From: Cryptomeria japonica
Lineage: Eukaryota; Streptophyta; Pinopsida; Cupressales; Cupressaceae
Direction: 5' to 3'
Assembly (NCBI RefSeq): GCF_030272615.1
Contig: NC_081412.1
Location: 691,552,083 to 691,616,082, forward strand
DNA: 64,000 bases
Translations under genes and position numbers: made by a program
Shown here: piece after piece, positions 10,359 through 21,025 of the stretch
Layout of the letters: each line of letters starts with the position of its first letter
How positions within the stretch are numbered: position 1 is the first letter of the stretch
The notes under the pieces: generated by a model
The model's database searches: none
Seen by the model: the letters and a program-made list of their open reading frames with translations, nothing else
Told to the model about the DNA's origin: nothing

Positions 10359-11606
10359 ATGATGAAGAGGGGAGGTCCTAAGTTCAATAGAGATAACTTT
10401 TAGATATGGAAGGACAAAATGAAGATATACATTAAAAGCATGGGTGCTCAACATTGAAATTATGTTGAGAATACTTATGTTGTCCCTGCCAATACTCTCA
10501 CCAATGATCAAAGAAGAGAAATTCAGAAGAATGGGCAATTCATGGAAGCTCTTATCAACTATCTATCTGATATTGAGTTTATAGATGTTCAAGACAAAGA
10601 CAATCCCAAAGATGTATGGGATACTTCGGAGTCTATCTATGGTGGTGATGAGCATGTGAAGCAAGCTAAGGAAGAGATCCTTAGGGGAAAGTTTGAAGCC
10701 ATGTAGATGGTTGAAGGAGAGACTATTCAATAGTATGGGAAAAGAATTAAAACTGTTGTTGGAGACATCAAGAGTGTAGGAGGTACAATGGATGATTTCA
10801 CCATTGTTAGCAAAGTTTTGAGAACTTTATTACCGATCTATGCAATAAGGGTTGCTGCTATTCAGGAGTTGAAATCTATTGACAAGACAAAGGTATCCCT
10901 TGATTCTATCATTTCTAAGTTGACCACATATGAGCTAAACAATTATGATGGTAGTGTTCAGAAGACTGATTCAGCCTTTAGAGCATCTCCTGCACTATCT
11001 AGAAAGGGTAAAGAAGCTAGTACCAGATGTGAACCCAAACAAAGAAAGGATATGGATGATGAGGAGATCCTAATGGTTTTTGAATCTCTTCTTGCCAAGA
11101 GACTTCCTGAGGGAACTAGAAAATACAGAGGTAAGCTTCCTTTGAAATGTTTTTCTTGCAATAGGATAGGACAAATTGCTATAAACTATCCCAACAATGA
11201 TAATAAGGACAAACCAGAGAAGTTCAAAAAGTTCAAAGGAGGAAATAGGAGAAACTATCTTGTTGCAGTTGATGAAGGTGTCACTGATGATGAATCAGAA
11301 GATGAAGAAAGTGAAGACATAGTGTTTGTAGCTGTTAAGGAAGATATGTCAGACAAGAAGGCTCTTGTCTCCTGCTTTGATAATTCTAATGAGTGGATTA
11401 TTGACAATGGTTGTTCTCACCACATGACTGGTGACCGGAGAAAGTTTCTGTCTTTGGAAGAGTATGATGGAGGTGTAGTCCAATTTGATAATGATTCACC
11501 ATGTATGGTAAAAGGCAAAGGGTCCATCTCTCTAAATGGAAAAAGCAGTGCTGATAATGTGTATTGGGTAGAAGGTTTTAGGCATAACCTTTTGAGTGTT
11601 GCCTAG
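10359..11606 (+). pseudogene. Element I gag and protease region (nonsense mutations)
   Basis: The ATG at 10359 starts a Gag in one frame through to 11606, with at least four nonsense codons before 10788. The N-terminal GGPKFNRDNF..WKDKM block and the later MDDFTIVSKVLRTLLPIY region mark a Copia Gag. The knuckle is damaged: CFSCNRIGQIAINY has lost its histidine and last cysteine. An acidic stretch (DDESEDEESED, near 11288-11320) precedes the protease motif WIIDNGCSHHMTG (about 11396-11434), in which the DSG loop has become DNG. The segment ends at a TAG after HNLLSVA. Intact versions form capsid, nucleocapsid and protease. Confidence 0.82.
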
Positions 11607-12640
11607 CTAAATGATAAAGGACTCACTCTGGAATTCAAAGATGGAGTATACAAAATAAAAGGAAAGAGTGGTGAACTGATGGCCACTGGTATGCAAACCA
11701 AAGGGAACTTATTTCAGTTGAATACAAATATCAGTCAATGTTTAATGGCTAAGTTTGATGACAGTTGGATATGGCATAGGAGACTCTGCCATGCAAATTT
11801 TGATAATATTGTGAAGGCTAGTAAGATCAAGTTAGTTAGAGGATTGCCTATGCTGAACAAACTAGAGAATATTTTGTGCAGAGAATATCAACAAGGGAAA
11901 ATGTCTTCCTCAACCTCCAAAGGTAAATCTTTCACAGCAGATAATTTACTTGATCTTGTGCATACTGATTTGTGTGGTTCTATGAAAAGTAGGAGTGTTC
12001 AGGGAGATAGGTACTTTATGATTCTTACTGATGATTTCTCAAGAATGATGTGAGTCACATTCTTGAAAAACAAGTTTGAATCTTTTGAAAAGATTAAAGC
12101 CTTCAGAGCACTAGTTGAAAAGGAAAGCAGTAAGAGTATTAAATGCCTTAGAACCGACCAAGGAGGAGAATTCACTTTCGGAGAATTCAATAAGTACTGT
12201 GAAGAGAATGACATCAAGAGGCAATTGTCTACCCCCCATACTCCACAATAGAATGGCCTAGCAGAAAGGAACAATAGGATTGTAGTTGAAGCAACTAGAA
12301 TGATGTTGATTCAAGGGAAGGTTGCTCACACTTTTTGGAGAGAAGCAGTGAGCACTGCAGTCTACATTACCGGGTACTCATCAATAAAGGTAAGGATAAA
12401 ACTCCTTATGAGTATAGGACTGGTAAGACTCCAGTAGTAAGGTACTTTAGAGTATTTGGTATCAAGTGTTATATCAAGAGAATTGAATACCATAGCAAGT
12501 TTGATGCAAAATGTGATGAGGGAATATTCCTAGGGTATTCCACCAAGAGCAAAGCTCTCAAGTGTTTTAACAATAGGACTCAGAGAATTGTTGAAAGTAT
12601 CAATATTAGAGTTGATGAAACCTCTGAGAAACCTGAGTAA
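11607..12640 (+). pseudogene. Element I integrase region (broken)
   Basis: The same frame continues past the TAG. It has the HHCC-type N-terminus (WHRRLCHANFDNI; the CXXC is damaged, reading CREYQ), then the catalytic core DLVHTDLCG, LTDDFSRMM and DQGGEFTFGEF, with the final glutamate region NGLAERNN near 12250-12270. Nonsense codons lie at 12051-12053 and after TPHTPQ near 12250. A frameshift near 12310-12370 moves the rest (YFRVFGIKCYIKR, GIFLGYSTKSKA) to another frame. Integrase would join the cDNA to chromosomal DNA; this copy cannot be made intact. Confidence 0.82.
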
Positions 12641-12699
12641 ACTGATAGTGAGCAAGTGGTAGATGAACCGGTTGCAAAACAACCAAGTATAAGTAACAG

Positions 12700-14426
12700 T
12701 GCTCCTACACCAGTAGATGTTGATGTAGATGAAGATGAAGATGAGGATGAAGAGGAAAAGAAAGAGGAATCATCCAAGATCATTCCTAGGTATGTAAAGT
12801 GCATCATTATCCAAAGAAGATCATAGGAGATAAGGATGCGGGAATTCTTACAAGAAGAAAGGTTAGAGAAAATTCTTGCATGATTTTTGAATTTGAGCCC
12901 AAAACATTTAAAGAGGCACACAAAGATGAAGACTAGATTAAGGCTATGGAAGAGGAACTTGACCATATAGAAAAGAATGGTACATGGTCTTTGGTACCCA
13001 GACCTGAGCACAAAAATGTTATTGGCACCAAATGGGTTTTTAGAAACAAGTTGAATGAAGATGGCACAGTGGTAAGAAACAAAGCAAGACTGGTATGTAA
13101 GGGATATGCTCAAGAAGAAGGAGAAGACTATGGAGAAACCTTTGCTCCAGTAGCTAGATTGGAAGGAGTTAGAATGCTTCTTGCATATGCAACCTTCAAG
13201 GGATTCAAAGTTTATCAGATGGATGTAAAATGTGCATTCCTAAGTGGAATACTTGAAGAGGTAGTGTATATAGAGCAACCAGATGGGTTTGCCCTATCAG
13301 AAGACAGTGATATGGTGTGTAAGCTACATAAAGCCTTGTATGGATTGAAAAAAGCACCTAGAGAATGGTATGAATGTTTACACTCCCATCTTGTGAAGAT
13401 TGGATTTAAAAGAACAAGTGAAGACAACAATATCTATCTCAAGTCAGAAGGAGATCAGATTCTGATTTGTGAAGTGTTTGTTGATGACATATTTTTTGGT
13501 GGAAATGACAAGATGAGCCATGCGTTTGCAAATGAGATGAAGAAGGAATTTGAGATGTCACTAATCAAAGAAATTAAGTTCTTCATTAGACTACAAATTC
13601 AAAAAATGAAAGATGGTATCTTTATCACTTAGTCCAAGTATGTCAAAGAGGTGTTGAAGACCTTTGGCATGGAAGATCACAAACCAGTTGGTACACCGAT
13701 GATGACCAGTTGTAAATTGTCAAAAGAAGATGACAACATTGGTGAATGAGAAGGAATACCGGTCAATGATTGGTAAGTTACTCTATGTAGTACACAGTAG
13801 ACCGGACATAGCACATGTAGTGGGCGTTGCTGCTCATTTCGAGAAAAGTCCAAAGAATCCCACTTGGTAGTAGTCAAGCGGATTCTTAGATATCTGAAGG
13901 GAACTATAGATTATGGATTGTGGTATCCATACAATAATGATTTCAATCTCAAAGTATTTATCGATGCCGATTGGGATGGTAATGTGGATAACCGGAATAG
14001 GACAGCCGGTGGTGCATTCTTTCTTGGTGGTAGACTAGTCTCATGGATGAGAAAAAAAAAAGTTGTATCTCTCAGTCCACAACAGAATCAAAATATATAG
14101 CAGCATTTATGAATTGCACTTAGACAATTTGGATAAAGCATGTATTAAGTGGTTTCAAAGTCCCTGTATCTAAACCGGTGAGTATATTTTGTGACAACAC
14201 AAGTGCAATTAATATTTCCAAGAATCTGGTATTGCATGCTAGAACCAAGCACTTCGATCTCAAGTATCATTTCTTGAGGAAGAAAGTTCAAAACAAAGAG
14301 GTTGTATTGGAACATGTTTCCTGTAAGGAGCAGTTAGCAGATATTTTCACCAAGCCTCTACTGAAGGCTACATTTACCTATTTAAGAGGTGAATTAGGGG
14401 TGCTACCCCTTCAAGAGGTGAACTAA
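12700..14426 (+). pseudogene. Element I reverse transcriptase and RNase H (broken)
   Basis: A linker with an Asp/Glu run (12720-12770) leads to the RT. The open stretch 12946-13632 holds the Copia RT blocks: [70 protein letters not shown] and the catalytic FVDDIFFGG. Nonsense and frameshift changes follow at 13630-13860. RNase H resumes at 13864 (ILRYLKGTIDYGLWY, FIDADWDGNV), shifts again near 14060-14100 in a run of A, and ends at 14178-14426 with SIFCDNTSAINISKN and LADIFTKPL. Three or more frame changes make it non-functional. Confidence 0.85.
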
Positions 14427-14544
14427 AGGTATGTGCTCCACATCAATTAGGTATTGCATTGTCAAATCTTTTTATGATTGGTGTGTTGAAGGATGCTACT
14501 CCTCAGGGGAAGCAACATAGTAGATCATGGATGTTTGTGCCTCC

Positions 14545-14704
14545 ACTTTGTCATTGTTGTCAAAGGGGGAGAAGATACGAAGTAGAGAAGATATCTATAG
14601 TATTGAGATATCTTTGTGTATTGCCATCAATGCCAAAGGGGGAGATTGTTGGAATATGTGCAGAGTTTGATGACATGATGGTGTATGTTGTCATTGATGT
14701 CAAT
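14545..14704 (+). promoter_or_regulatory. Polypurine-tract module of element I
   Basis: The upstream copy TCATTGTTGTCAAAGGGGGA starts at 14551. The main tract has ATTGCCATCAATGCC (14620-14634) before AAAGGGGGAGAT, with the LTR starting at 14647. The U3 arm TTGTCATTGATGTCAAT (about 14688-14703) pairs with the main arm. Here both arms carry the A/T pair (ATTG...CAAT) where J has G/C (GTTG...CAAC). Confidence 0.65.
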
Positions 14705-16156
14705 ATGGTAAAGTATGAAACGATATATTGAAGTAAGCAAACTGGCAAGAGAATCGGTATGATGGTATGAACCGGTATATGTGAAAAGGTGAATTGTTAT
14801 GTTGGAATGTGAACTGGTATATGCAAAGTTTGTATCAGGGTTTCATTTGATATGACTACCGGTTGGTAGTCGCAGCTTTAGGGTTTCTAGTTGATGCATT
14901 CCAAGTCTGTGTGATTCGACCAACAACATCCTGTGATGAGTTAGCATTGAAATGAAGATTAGATCAGTTGCCACATTAGCCTTGTGCGTGTGAAGAATTT
15001 CCTTGAGGATCTTGCATGAAGAAGATAAATTCTATCTACCTCAAGAATGTGCAAAATCCTAGTAAATTGTGGAGAGCGTGTGATGGGTTATCGGCTTCGG
15101 CCAGAAGTAGTGAAGAACAGACGATGGAGAAAGTCTTGAGATTTGTTCAAGATTGTTTTACCCCATGTAATGTGATTAAATGGTCAGGATTGGACCGGCT
15201 GTATTGTTAACCTAGATGCTTAGGGTTTTAGGTTTTGGCTACCGATCTAATTGTTGTCTATAAGGTTGATGATGATTCTCATTTGAATTTGTTGGCAAAT
15301 GATTGTATGTGAGGTGATTCTTGCCAGACCAGAGAAGTGAGTAGATACCTATAGAGTGTAATTGCAGATGTAAAGGAACTAAAGTGGATCTGCCTTGGCA
15401 TTAAGTGCTATTATCAGATCAGTGTATTACCTGTTGACTTCTAACCATTTGAGTAGTTGGAAAATCCCTTTACCGGGTAGCTTTAACAGGGTTTTTGTAA
15501 ATCCTTTAATAGGGTGACTCAAAATCATTGAGTTCTTCAAATCCTCTTGTGAGGTAACCTTTAACAAGGTTTTAACCTTTAATCGGGTATGTAGCCATTC
15601 CTTAACCGGGTGATCCCTAGCAAGATCGGTTCCTTGCAAAACCTGTTGTAAAGTTTTTAACCAGACTAGGCTCCTAACAGAGTGAACTTTAGAAGAGTTC
15701 AAGAACAACTTGTGGGTATTCATCCCCACCGTGGTTTTTCCCAGTTGGGTTTCCACGTGAAAAATTAGTGTGTTATGTGTGATTGTTTTTCATGTGATGT
15801 TTTAGTGTTTTCTGTTAAGCGGTAATGCATGCTAATCTAATGGTCATTGTATTTCTGATGTATTACCTGCTTAAGCATATGGGTGAAGTTGAGATGAGAT
15901 ATTAGGTTTTGTTGAGTTCCAAGTTTTATCGGTTTATGTCTTTCATAGTCATATTGTGTTACCGGTTTATGTCTTTCATAGTCATACTGTGTTATCGGTA
16001 GTGCCTTGATTTAGAGTGGTGATACTCTTTTCTAGTTATTGCAATCTTTGCAGTTTAAATTGTTGAAGTTGTTGAAGATGTTTTTGTTTATACCGATTCA
16101 CCCCCCCCCCCCCTCTCAGTATCTGTTGGGTATTTACTGTTCATCATTATTCATGA
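14647..16156 (+). repeat. 3' LTR of element I
   Basis: It starts TGTTGGAATATG and ends near TTCATGA; length about 1510 bases. The minisatellite of CTTTAACCGGGT-like units (15465-15690), the R/U5 block (CCACCGTGGTTTTTCCCAG near 15727) and a run of fourteen C before TCTCAGTATCT (about 16102) are present. A 38-base stretch around TTTATGTCTTTCATAGTCAT is duplicated in tandem at 15930-15997; the 5' copy has it once. Confidence 0.82.
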
Positions 16157-17084
16157 ATGGTATCTTCCTATACATTTGAAATTTACCAAATCTAGATCAT
16201 TGTAATTATAATGACTTATATTTTAAACATTCATTACTTTTTATGATCTCATATTTTCATACCACACCTCTAAAGTTTGCATGTTGATCCTAAATTGCTA
16301 TGGTACACTCTTAAAATTTCAATTTGATCATCCTATTATCATATATACATTGAGGGCACCACAATTTTATCTTGAATACTATTCATGATTTACTTTCCAT
16401 ATCCTAACATTAAGTTTATGATGTTTTTGATGTATTTTATACTCTTCTTCTATAAATTTAGCTTTTATACCCACATTGGGGCATCATGCCTCCACCTTAC
16501 ACATTATGATTTCATAGATATAGTCTTCACACGAAGGGAATCGTTACTTACACCTTGTATATCATAGTGATGTTGATATAAAACTACATAGGGGGTATCA
16601 TGACTTCCACCATTTTATATTGTCCCTACCTAAACTCATCTTATCAACAAGATCTATTCCCTTGCATTTGTGTTCTCATGTTACAATATCTAGGTAATGT
16701 ACCTTTCTTAGTTCCCTATATTATTAAATAGGTGTATTTTTCCACTAAGGGGCATGTGCATGGAAATAGTGTACAAAAGGTGGCCAAATGGATAAATTGA
16801 TATACATTACACTTAAATTATATTTAAAATCAAATAACATGATCACATTATGGATTGGTAAATGCTGCCATAATGCAAGCATGTTTTGTGCCTTAAAAAA
16901 TGTAAGAAAATTATGTGCTTTATATAATGTGAGAACATTTTGTAACCTATAGTATGTGAGCATATTTTATAGAGCACAAAACACTTACATTTTGTGAGCC
17001 ACAAAATGTGCTCACATTTTCTGAGGCACAAAGCACAAGCATTTTTTGTGGCTCATTTTTTTTTTCATTTTGTATCTTATAAAA
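16157..17084. other. Spacer without genes; palindromic repeat cluster at right
   Basis: AT-rich DNA. I see no element or gene in 16157-16830. The part from 16833 to 17070 is described separately. Confidence 0.5.
16833..17070. repeat. Cluster of degenerate palindromic AAAATGTG repeats
   Basis: Units such as ACAAAATGTGCTCACATTTT (dyad-symmetric), ACATTTTGTGAGCCACAAAA and related decayed forms occur about every 30-45 bases. Adjacent units are often in opposite orientation. A similar cluster lies at 24395-24600. The two clusters flanked one GA tract before element J inserted. Confidence 0.65.
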
Positions 17085-17574
17085 TGATAGAGAGGGAGAG
17101 AGAGAAGATGATGAGATAACTAGAGATTAAGTATAGAGGTACATAGAGATAAATATAGAGAGAAAGGGGGGAGGGAGAGAGGGAAATATAAAGATAGAAA
17201 TATATAAGAGAGAGGGAGACACATAGAAAAAAGGTAGAGGGATAAATGGAGAGATACATATAATGTGTGAGAGAGATAAGGACAAGGATGAATAGAGATA
17301 TAGATAGGTGAAAAAAGTCTAAAGAGGTAGTAGAGATAAGGTACATTGGTAGGAGTGAGGGAGAGGTGGAAAGGATATAGTTAGAGAATAAACATAAAAT
17401 AAAGTGAGAGAGATAAATAGGTAGAGAGAGGTAAGAAAAAGAGTAGAGGGAAGGAGGGAGTCAAGGAGAGGAAGATATGGACAGAGATTGAGAGATAGGT
17501 GAGAAAAAGAGAAGTAGAGAGGAAAGGAGGGAGGGAGGGAGGGAGGGAGAGGTAGAGATGAAAAGAGATCAAGA
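17085..17574. repeat. GA-rich purine tract (left part)
   Basis: About 490 bases are almost entirely purine plus T, built from GAGAGA, GATAGA and GGGA units. Long apparent frames on the minus strand here encode only Ser/Leu/Tyr runs and are low-complexity artefacts. A run of five GGG triplets spaced by A (17527-17550) fits the G-quadruplex pattern. Element J interrupts the tract, which continues at 24272. Confidence 0.85.
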
Positions 17575-18636
17575 TGTTGGTATTTTGGATATGGTTTTGT
17601 CATTGATGTCAACACCTATTAACACTTATCAACTCTGGCACTCAGAGAATTGGCAATGTTCACCGGCAAGCTAGTGACTTATGTATAGTCACCGATATCT
17701 TGTTTACCGGAAGGATATATTGTTCACCGACACTTGGAATGACATGGAAAACACTTGGTTATGTCAAAGACATTGTTTGGACACTTTGTCTTGGAGATTT
17801 GTTCATTGGTATATTAGTGTTTGCATATTTGTTGTTACCGGAAAATAGGTCCAGGATAAGCACCGATAGGCTTATCTATTCCAGATCAGCACGACATGCT
17901 ATGGAGATGATTTATTATTGTTGTAAATGCATTAAGCCAACATTTTGAATCAGATATTGCATCAGTTATTGATTTACTTGTAAATTGTTTTATTTAAATA
18001 TATTTTGTAAAGCCGATCTATACATTTTAGTCCTACGCTTCGGTATATATGTAAGATCTTATTTGTAAGATCGATATGCGATTGAAAAAGGATTGTAATA
18101 AGGTATATGCGAGAATAAGCAGAGCTATACATGTAGACATCATTTGTAGGTTGAAGGAAGGTTTTTGTGAAGGAAATCAGAACTACACCAGTACTGAATC
18201 CAGCATATGAAGATGCTATTTTGAGTAGTACATCATTATTGGATTTAACCATCCAATTTTAGTCAGTGTGACTCCTATTTGTGTTTGAGTAGTGAGCTCT
18301 AGGCACTTGGCCTTTCTACATGTGCAGACCCCCTATTGTATACACATACTATCTGCAGTAGTATCATCTGATTGTGGGTAAGGTTTCCCACCATGTTTTT
18401 TCCCCTTATAGGGTTTCCATGTACACATATTTCTATTATGTGTTATAGATGTTATTGTCTTTATGTTTCATGCATTAATCTATACCGGTACTACAATTAA
18501 CTGATAAACTATCTACCAACATAAAGTTTGGTTTACCAAAATTAAGCATTAAGTTTGGATAAGTTGTTTTTGGTTTAAATTTATTTGACAACTGATTCAC
18601 CCCCGTCCCCCTCTTATTTGTCTCTGAAACCTAACA
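17575..18636 (+). repeat. 5' LTR of element J
   Basis: 1062 bases, TGTTGGTATT to CCTAACA. U3 carries many ACCGG/ACCGA motifs (17655-17730). The R/U5 block CCCACCATGTTTTTTCCC lies near 18387, with an AGTGAGCTCTAGGC box near 18290. The CCCCGTCCCCCTCTTA end is near 18600. Confidence 0.92.
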
Positions 18637-18693
18637 ATTGGTATCAGAGCCTAGTCCTCTTTTTGCAGAAGTTTAACAGCTTGAGGAGATCCA
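18637..18693 (+). promoter_or_regulatory. Primer-binding site and leader of element J
   Basis: TTGGTATCAGAGCC (18638-18651) is the initiator-methionine tRNA site. The following AGTTTAACAGCTTGAGGAGA is the shared leader motif and ends a few bases before the gag ATG at 18694. Confidence 0.88.
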
Positions 18694-19879
18694 ATGTCTA
18701 CGAACTATTTCAGGAAGGACAGTCCTAATCTTGATGGAACCAACTATGGCATATGGAAGATTAGGATGGAGACACATCTAAATTGCATTGGAAAGGACAT
18801 CTGGGAAGTTACAAAGGATGGCTATACTGCTCCTACTCCTAGTCAGCCTAATACACCAACCTTAGGAAAAGATGGAGAAAATGATTGCAAAGCAAGAGAA
18901 GCACTTTTGAGCACATAATCAGATCAGCAAATCATGGGATTATTAGATATATCTCTTGCTAAAGCTATTTGGGACCATTTGGAAACATTCAATGAAGGAT
19001 ATTCCATAGTCAAAATGGCAAAACTTGAAAGCTTCCGAGTCACGTATGAAAATCTGAAAATGGAAGAAGATGAAAGGATTTTTGCTTTTATGGAAAGAGT
19101 AAATGAAATTGTTTTGGGTATTAAATGTTTTGGAGGAACCTTAAGTGAAGATGAAATTGTTTCAAAAGTTTTAAAAGGATTGCCACCAGCATAAAAAATG
19201 AAATATTTCTATAAATGAGTTAAGAGCAATGCCTAATACATCAGTAACTAGGGACACATTGATTGGAAAACTTTCAGCTTTTGAAATTGAGGAATTTGGT
19301 CCTGTTGCTACTATAAAAATAGATTTAGCTTTGAAGGCATCAACATCATCTGTATCATCATTTGACAAATCTGATTGGAAAGCCTTTTATGCAAGAGAAC
19401 TTGAAGAAAGCAGGAGAGAAAATGAAGAACTTGAAGAACTTGAAGCACTATTCACAAGAAAAATGTATAAAGGTCCAGTTGGAAGTAAGTATGAAGGTAA
19501 AGCACCCTTTAAAGGTTTTAACTATAATAAGATTGGTCATATAGCTTCAAGATGCCCTAATAGACAAGCAATATTGAAAGAAGAAGCTAAAAGAACATAC
19601 AAGCCTAACCCTGAATATCAGAGATATAGATTTAAGAAGAATAAAGACAAGTCTTGTTATCTTGTTGATGAAGGAGTCACTGATGATTTTGATGAGGATC
19701 TGACAGACAATGGATGGGTCTTTGTTTCTATAATAGAAGATCAACCAACAACTATTGTTCAACTGTTAGAGCAGGCCCTGGCAAGTAAAATTGAAGTTAA
19801 GGATGAATGGATCATTGATTCAAGATGTTCACATCATATGACTGGTGATCAAGGTAAATTCTTGACTTTTCAAGAATAA
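18694..19879 (+). pseudogene. Element J gag and protease start
   Basis: The ATG at 18694 starts a Copia Gag (SPNLDGTNYGIWKIRME). A nonsense codon at 18916-18918 interrupts it, the frame resumes to 19194, and a frameshift near 19195-19205 moves the rest to the frame open to 19879. The knuckle GFNYNKIGHIASRC has lost its first two cysteines. The protease site WIIDSRCSHHMTG (about 19808-19846) has DSR in place of DSG, which should destroy catalysis. A TAA follows FLTFQE. Intact, this would be capsid, nucleocapsid and protease. Confidence 0.88.
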
Positions 19880-21025
19880 AATAGAGGTCTAGTAAGATTT
19901 GGAGATGATAAAGCTTGTTTGATCAAAGGAAAAGGTACTATATCTCTTGATGGTAAGCATAATACTCACAATGTCTACTATGTTGAAGGTTTAAAGCATA
20001 ATCTATTGAGTGTTGGTCAATTAGTTGAAAAAGGATTTCAGTTACAATTCAAGAATGGAAAATGCAAAATTATGAACAGAACTGGTTTGGAAATTGCAAC
20101 CGGTAATCAAACTAGAGGTAATATATTTCATTTAAATTACAATGAAAAGACATGCTTGATTGCACATATTGATGAAAGTTGGATATGGCATAAGAGACTC
20201 AGTCATGTAAATTTTGATTGCATTGTGAAAATCAGTACAACTAAAGTAGTTAGAGATTTACCTAAGATTATTAAACCTCACAATCCGGTATGTAAGGAAT
20301 GCCAATTTGGAAAACAAGTTAGAGCATCTTTTAAAAGTATTCTAGAAAAATCCAATAATGCTCTTGACTTAATTCATACTGATTTATGTGGTCCAACTAG
20401 AACTAAAAGCTTACAAGGTGATAGATATTTCATGCTAATAATTGATGACTATTCTAGAATGTGTTGGGTTACTTTTCTCAGAGAAAAATCAGAAGCACTT
20501 GGGAAGTTCAAACTATTCAAGGTGATGGTAGAGAATGAAACCAGTAAGAAAATAAAATGTCTAAGATTAGATCAAGGAGGTGAATTCACATCTAAGGAAT
20601 TTAATACATTTTGTGAAGTGAATGGAATCAGTAGACAATTATCAGCACCCCGGACACCACAACAGAATGGAGTTGTAGAAAGGAAAAATAGAACTATCTT
20701 GGATGCAGCTAGAAGTATGTTATCAGAAGAAAATCTACCACATATATATTGGAGAGAGGCAGTAAGCACAACAGTCTACACATTCAACAAAGTTCACATC
20801 AAAGGTGAAATTGGTAAGACCCCTCATGAACTATGGTTTGGCATTACTCCTACTCTTAAATATTTTAGAATATTTGGAAGTAAATTTTATATTAGAAGAG
20901 ATGAGTATTTGGAAAATTTGATCCTAGAAGTGATGAAGGAATATTTCTTGGTTATTCATCTAAGAGAAAAGCATATAGATATTTTAACAAGAGATTGCAG
21001 AAAATTGTTGAGAGTACAAATGTGA
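19880..21025 (+). pseudogene. Element J protease end and integrase
   Basis: The open run is 19919-21025, in the same frame as the upstream protease. It begins with the protease C-terminus (GLKHNLLSVGQLVEKGF). The integrase has WHKRLSHVNFD and CKECQFGKQ (zinc-binding HHCC), the core DLIHTDLCGP, IIDDYSRM and DQGGEFTSKEF, and NGVVERKNR, so the DDE triad is present. It ends with YFRIFGSKFYIRR, and a frameshift near 20925 moves the [11 protein letters not shown] segment to the next frame. This is the most intact integrase in the window and would catalyse cDNA insertion if the polyprotein were unbroken. Confidence 0.9.

Larger units (their letters stand above)
9597..16156 (+). mobile_element. Element I: nearly complete Copia retrotransposon, truncated 5' LTR
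   Basis: Order: partial LTR (9597-10278), primer-binding site, gag, protease, integrase, reverse transcriptase, RNase H, purine tract, full LTR (14647-16156). This is the Copia order, with integrase before reverse transcriptase. The 5' LTR begins mid-repeat, directly after the end of H's LTR, so about 830 bases are missing. No target duplication can be assigned. Pol is heavily mutated. Confidence 0.85.

Noticed and set aside
12580-13113. A 177-codon minus-strand frame
   Set aside because: It lies opposite the well-supported linker and reverse transcriptase of element I and includes a Ser run from the Asp/Glu codons; a shadow frame.
16833-17070. CRISPR array (spaced palindromic repeats)
   Set aside because: Units are degenerate, spacing is irregular, the genome is eukaryotic and no cas genes are present.
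17077-17615. Several minus-strand frames of 60-100 codons in the GA tract
   Set aside because: They encode only Ser/Leu/Tyr/Pro runs from the purine-pyrimidine repeat; low complexity, no protein support.
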